From Macrostomum hystrix (Eukaryota > Platyhelminthes > Macrostomidae): a DNA stretch of 64,000 bases. The stretch's first letter is position 1; every line of letters starts with the position of its first letter. Position numbers and translations under genes: made by a program. The notes beneath the pieces were generated by a model, which saw nothing but the letters and a program-made list of their open reading frames with translations, did no database searches and had not been told where the DNA came from. Below, in pieces: positions 58,800-64,000 of the stretch. Where the stretch lies: the NCBI GenBank assembly GCA_950097015.1, contig CATNEN010000002.1, positions 2,418,001 to 2,482,000 of the forward strand, given 5' to 3'.

Positions 58800-60160
58800 G
58801 TGCTATTACGAAAGGTTTTCACTCTGTCAACCAATGCTACCCTTCTGATAAATCACACTAACCCTATATAACTCATGCTACTCCCACGATAATTCATTAA
58901 AATGTCTCGATAATTTAGCTATATTTCAATAGATCATGCAACCCTCTCAATAGTTTATGCAACACCCTCGAATACTTATGCTTCTGCCATTTACTTGATG
59001 TATCACGCCTGCTATCAATAGATATCTAGCTCTATTATTTTTTAGTTTCGTGTTTTCTTAAAAAAATAACTTTGGAAATATAAAAAAATATTCCTAACTG
59101 TCCTGCTTAAAAACACGCCTAATTCTAAAAAACAATTATGCCATGCATCAGCTATGAGTAAAATATTTCTCCTTGTCTTGAATTCAAAAATGATTGTAGC
59201 AATGCTCAAAAACGTTTCTTTCGTTTCGAAAATAAAAAACGCTAACAGCAAGTATGCTCGAACAGTTTTCATTTAGTGCTTGCAAGAATGCTTGAAAGAA
59301 AGTTAAAATATATAATGAAAGAAACGCTTATACCTTTGCTTAAGGCATTTTCTTATATTTATGAATCTAAAAACGCTGGCAGCGAAAATTCTTTCCTCAG
59401 TTTTGTATCGAAAAACACTTGTTGCTGCAGTCGAAAAATGCTTTATTCTATTCTTAGAGCGAGAAGAATTATTAAGCTAACAAACATTTGCCTCGACTAT
59501 CTCGCGCTAATCAAAAGCGCTTACTATTACCAGTTAACTGTACCTGAAAAGACAAATAAAGAAAAATAATAATAATAATACTGTTATCTACGTTTTTAAC
59601 TGATGATAATAAAATATTATCAACAGCTCCAATAGACTTCGAAGCTAGATGAAAAAACGGCACAATGATTGAAGTCGAGACAATTTGTGACGATATATGG
59701 ACTGCAGTTTTCAGGGATAGAAAGGAGGAGGAAGGGTCTGACTAGCATTGAGAAATATTAAAGCAAAATCTGTGTAACTTACAGAAGTTTATATTTTGTT
59801 AATAATAATGTTAATATTTTGATAAAGAATTCTACCTGTCTATAATTCAGCTACTCGTTCGATAGTCCATAATCAGTCCTCGATAATTTATGCTACCCTT
59901 CAATTAATCATGCCGCCCCTTAATAAGACATGCTACCCCCTCGATAAATTAAGCTACTCCTTGACAATTCATGCTTTCCCCTCAAAAAACCATGCTACCT
60001 CTGCAAGCCTTGCAAATGCCTTGCAAATACAATGTTCTGAAGTGTATTTGCAACTAAATCGAAAAAATATATAGGATGGCACTATTTTGAAGGATAGCAT
60101 GAAAATTGAAGTTTATACCGCAAGATGTCAAGATAAAAAATGTAATGGAAAGAAGGGGAA
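58800..60160. other. AT-rich region with degenerate tandem motifs
   Basis: Old, degenerate repeats of a ~26-bp motif around CTCGATAATTCATGCTACCC occur near 58840-58990 and again near 59850-60000. Short AAT/TAATAA runs near 59565. No gene is supported. Confidence 0.5.
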
Positions 60161-60204
60161 AGCATCAAATTATCGATGGGTTAGCTTGATATATCGAGGA
60201 ACAG

Positions 60205-60470
60205 CATGAATTATAGACGTTCGCTTGCTGGAACTCTACACCGGTGATGATGTTTACTTTCAATTTTCGAATTACACGCAGGTACCTCTGTATTCCTGCC
60301 CTGATACAGACTAGAGAAGCAGGCGAATATGACTTTCCATCCTGCCGCTTCAATTTAAAGTAGAAGTACCTTAAGTACTGATTGAGGGTTTCGGCCGGCA
60401 CTTCTGAAACGTCTCGTAGTTTCTTACTCGCGAGGAGATTAAGGAAGCGTTCCCCGTGAATATACATCGC
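60205..60470 (-). pseudogene. Inverted fragment of a Crypton-type recombinase
   Basis: Minus strand encodes YIHGERFLNLLASKKLRDVS through IQRYLRVIRKLKVNIITG, almost the same as the plus-strand copy at ~61036-61290. It is truncated at both ends and reads through where the plus copy is frameshifted. Confidence 0.8.
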
Positions 60471-60577
60471 GAGTGTCAATTTGGCCATTAACTGAAATCT
60501 CAATTCCAGACGACATCATTGTCCAAATTGTCAGCTAGGGGTTAGAAATTAAAGTGGGTGGGGGACGGAAATGGGGG

Positions 60578-60598
60578 TGTGGGGGCTTCGCCCCCACA
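60578..60598. other. GC-rich hairpin
   Basis: TGTGGGGGCTTCGCCCCCACA forms an 8-9-bp perfect stem with a tiny loop, between the inverted fragment and the plus-strand recombinase copy. Such hairpins are common near transposon ends; the role here is unknown. Confidence 0.5.
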
Positions 60599-60781
60599 TC
60601 TTAATATCTGCCACGTCTATGGGAAATCCCAAGGGTTAGAAAAAATCAGTTAGTTCAGTTCCAGACAACGGCAGAACACACGAAATCATAGAGAATAATA
60701 TGTCTATGGTCAAGACGACGGAGTTTTAAAGAGTCGCTGTTCATCGGGCGAGTAGAATCAATTTCATAGAGTCGCGATAGA

Positions 60782-61847
60782 ATGGAAGGCATTCATTTTC
60801 CAATCAATTGGTGCAATGTGCCTATCGACGAATTAGGCAATGTCGACTCGTTCGAACTGAACTTTATTTCCGAGACTTCAAATATCGACCGACGCGACGA
60901 CGAATTTGCAGCGTTCCTTGAATATATTCAAAGTGATCGTTCTAACGATGAACTGCCGTGCCTAGATGGCGAGCAACTTGATGCTAGCGAGATGGATCGA
61001 GTAGAAATTGAAAGCCTACCTGCCGAAACGAGGAAGCAGATGTATATTCACGGGGAACGCTTCCTTAATCTCCTCCCGAGTGAGAAACTACGAGACGTTT
61101 CAGAAGTGCCGGCCGAAACCCTCAATCAGTACTTAAGGTACTTCTACTTTAAATTGAAGCGGCAGGATGGAAAGTCATATTCGCCTGCTTCTCTAGTCTG
61201 CATCAGGGCAGGAATACAGAGGTACCTTCGAAATTCGAAAATTGAAAGTAAACATCATCACCGGTGTAGAGTTCCAGCAAGCGAACGATATGCTTCGAGT
61301 GCAGGTAAGAAAGTTTCACCAAGAAGGAGGCGACGTCCAGCAGTATGAGCCGATTGAAGAGTGCGACATGTCGAAGCTGGCAGATTACTTTCGAGACGGA
61401 AGCGCTGAAGCCGAGCAGGATAGGTTCTTGTTCTATATTCTGTACAGTCTCGGTGAGCGAGGACAAGAGCATCTGAAATATCTGAAGAAACGCGACATCC
61501 TCGAGCTGCGCACTGATGCAGATGGCAAAGAGTACTATTGTCTACCAAAGCTTCCATCGAAGAACAAACCTGCTGATCCTGTGAAGGCCAAGTCCACCAA
61601 GGACAACAAACAGGCCAGAATCTACGAGACCGCCAACGTGCGAAGATATCTGGATCTGCTGCCTTCACAAACAAAGGACGATCATCTTTTTCCTCGGCCG
61701 CTAGCTAGCCACAACGGCAGCGTGACGTATTCGGCGAAGCAAAATCGTGGTGACAACTACTTGCAGCGATTTATGCGAAACTTAAGCGAGAAAGTCGGCC
61801 TGTCGAAGGTTTATACCAATCATTGCATTCGACTGAAAGCAGTATAG
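60782..61847 (+). pseudogene. Crypton-type tyrosine recombinase, frameshifted and 3'-truncated
   Basis: An ATG at 60782 opens a frame with an acidic N-terminal part, then YIHGERFLNLL and YLRYFYFKLKRQDGKSYSPA (a core-binding domain of Crypton type) as far as IQRYLR. There, near 61222-61232, the sequence is two bases shorter than the inverted copy and the frame shifts. The next frame continues with LKVNIITGVEFQQAN, LFYILYSLGERGQEHLKYL, DHLFPRPLASHNGSV and YTNHCIR, then stops at 61847 just after the NH-x-x-R motif. The remaining catalytic His and Tyr are therefore missing. Repairing the frame would not restore a full enzyme. It belongs to the same superfamily as the 57-58 kb copy but is clearly divergent from it. 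Confidence 0.8.
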
Positions 61848-61849
61848 TC

Positions 61850-64000
61850 GATTGTGTATAGTAGCTAAAAATTTCAAGTAGCTGAAATGAATAGGTGTTT
61901 GCAAGCGCTGACCTGCACCCGTGAGAGAAGACTCCTAAGGCGGGCGACAGAGTCGACTTAAATATCCGCCTAGCTACACGCGGGATGCCGCGGAGAGAGA
62001 GAGGAGATGAAGGGAGAGAGAGAAGGAGGTTCAGCGGATGCAGGGAGTGGTCCTATCGGCCTCAGGCTGGCCAGTCCCACTCGTCCCATAGGCCACAGGC
62101 ATGACTGCCGTGCCTACCCAAGCAGTGCTCGAAACCGGCTAAAAGTCTAAGGAGAGGTGTCGGACTGCCCGGAATCGGACAGGACAGGGCTAACTAGTCT
62201 ACTGTCGTCAGTAGTGCGTGCGCAACTGACTCCTGACCTTGGTAGCGGTGGTCGAATCGGCCTAGGCTCCTGTCACAGAACTGCGGAAAGGCTATCGGCA
62301 AAGCGGATAGTTGATCGAGGGTAGCGCCACCACCCAATGCGCCTACGTTGCCACCGCAGGCTAGGCATTTGGGAACTTGGGGAGTACACAGCTCCTAGTT
62401 TATCACGCAGATCTAGACAAGCCGAAAAATAGGGCATTCTGCAACTTCCGTTTTAGACTGGGGGAAGGACCCCAGAATGGATCGAGACACGCCTCAAAAG
62501 GGGATTCCTGAATTCGCGCTACAGGGGTCTAGAAAGGTGGTACTAAGAACTCGAATGAGAATCCATAGCCGGAATCCTACTCATGAAACATCAGACACAT
62601 CCTTTACATTAGACTGCAGCCTACACATTAAGCAACTAACAAATCCGAATCTGTGTGAGTTGAGGAAATCAGTGGCTGGAGAGATTAAGCAGAACACTGG
62701 CTAAGTGATTACGCAAGCGCTGATTACTTAAACCTCGCTCCCGCCCCTGTGGCGGCAGTTGCAAGAGGAGGGGGAAAAGAAGGGGAACTCCATTGGCAAG
62801 GGAGTTTGGCACGTACCCCTTTGATCTGCCGGGAAGAGAGGAAAGCCCGCCAAGGAATCCCCCACACCCCGGCAGAGGTGCACATGCTACGCTCCGCATC
62901 TGCCCGCGAATCCCTAGCTCCCTATTACTCTTATGCACGCGTACAGTTGCCTTCCTGCCGCAGCCTTCAGCTCGGCATCACCAGAGCCCACCCCCTAGGA
63001 GATTAGCCACTCATCTCTGAGGGCTGTCTAACGGATAAATAAAACATGGAGGCGGACACGGAATGAGGGGATTTAAATTGTGCTTTAAATTGGCCTGAAG
63101 TAAAATTGATTGGCTAGAGTGGTAACGTTTATTAAGCCACAGGTCCTAACCCTTGCCCACTAAAGTGCCGCCTAACTTAATGAGTAGTCCCTTAGGATTA
63201 GCAATTAGAAACCGCTGCGCGGGTTACTTATCCGGAGGTCGATCGGCCGCGTGCTGCAATCCCGTAGTTCTCGGGGGTGGGACGGGCAAGATTAGCGAGG
63301 ACGGAGAAGGGAAAGCTTATTGCGATGCTGGCAGGGGCCAACACACCAGGAGCTCAAAGGCTCAATTAGAGGGCTCACCTAAAGAGGTGGCTGTCGCTAC
63401 AAGGGGGATGGGAGCAGGCAATGGGCCTGTGAGCGCTGGTCTGAGCTTATAGCTCTAGGGTCTAAGCCCTATGTGGGGGAATTGGGTCCGGAGTAAGTGT
63501 CCTGGGTCCGGTGGGAGTCCGGCCCGGCAAAGGTAAGTCCGGCGGGGGAGAAGAAGGTCGGAGATGGTCCGCCGGGAAGGTCGAGGTTCTAGAGGGAGCA
63601 GCGCGGAGCGCTTGCTTAAATAGTCTTGCAGCACGCCAACCCCGACATCCATCAAAACAGCCCGCATTCACGCCAGCCTGTCAACGGGGAATCGAAGCGG
63701 CGATGAGCCGCCCCGATTACCCAATGAACCGGCGGCGGGAAACGACAGATGCTCTCCGAGAGCAGCCGCCGGCAGACGGCCAATGATTGTTACTCCGCCG
63801 GGACAATGGGAAGCGCAGGCGCCGACCTGCCTACAGTGACATTTACATGTATCTAAAAGGAGGAAGGTCATAAAGTCGAGCTGGGCTCGAATACTGTAAA
63901 GAAGTGGGGACATGAAGAATTAATGATCACTCATAACGCCCGACTGATTCCCGATATCTGATCGCGGTTTGGAGGGGAATTATGGCCTAAACTACTCATA
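61850..64000. other. GC-richer region of unknown nature
   Basis: Composition changes abruptly after the recombinase remnant. A purine-rich GAGAGA stretch lies near 61990-62030. The rest shows no open frame over 100 codons, no recognised domain, no rRNA or tRNA signature and no tandem repeat. It resembles the untranslated end of a larger element continuing beyond the window, but I cannot support that from sequence alone. Confidence 0.35.

Overview
This is nuclear DNA from an invertebrate animal. Genes are split by GT-AG introns with consistent phases. They encode animal-type extracellular-matrix and signalling proteins (Ig/laminin, PDZ-RhoGEF, WD40, Mab-21), and the spaces between are full of minisatellites, tRNA-derived SINEs and DNA transposons. 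The moderate GC content, short introns, heavy tandem-repeat load and a microexon would fit a lophotrochozoan such as a free-living flatworm, but that placement is inference. Nothing looks bacterial, organellar or viral.

Layout. 1-2600: minisatellites. 3228-13403 (+): four-exon gene for a PDZ-DH-PH Rho exchange factor whose introns are largely minisatellite. 15639-19355: two almost identical von Willebrand A genes, head to head, as arms of a ~1.5 kb inverted repeat with mirror-image promoters. 19905-22217 (-): seven-exon WD40 gene. 24.2-25.1 kb (+): poorly resolved remnant or exons of a LamG/concanavalin-like protein. 25240-28670: a 3.4 kb array of a 16-bp repeat that runs into a tRNA-derived SINE. 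29.0-30.5 kb: further short-unit repeats. 30910-32801 (-): two-exon alkylsulfatase of the metallo-beta-lactamase fold. 35024-36184 (+): orphan protein with two membrane segments. 39616-43150 (-): three-exon gene joining ankyrin repeats to a Mab-21/cGAS-like nucleotidyltransferase domain. 44395-56233 (-): 21-exon secreted perlecan-like protein (signal peptide, laminin EGF, laminin IV, about nine Ig domains) with an 11-nt microexon and transposons in its introns. 57.1-61.9 kb: two broken Crypton-type tyrosine recombinases plus an inverted fragment. 61.9-64 kb: GC-richer sequence that I cannot identify.

The genes do not form a pathway. Recurring themes are repeats inside introns, minisatellites that grow from SINE sequence, and local duplication. 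The items most worth following are the ankyrin-Mab-21 gene (possible nucleotide-sensing receptor), the palindromic vWA gene pair with a shared 16-bp palindromic promoter motif, the microexon, and the apparent birth of a large satellite from a SINE tail. All exon models were derived by eye from splice sites and reading phase; no transcript evidence or database search was available.
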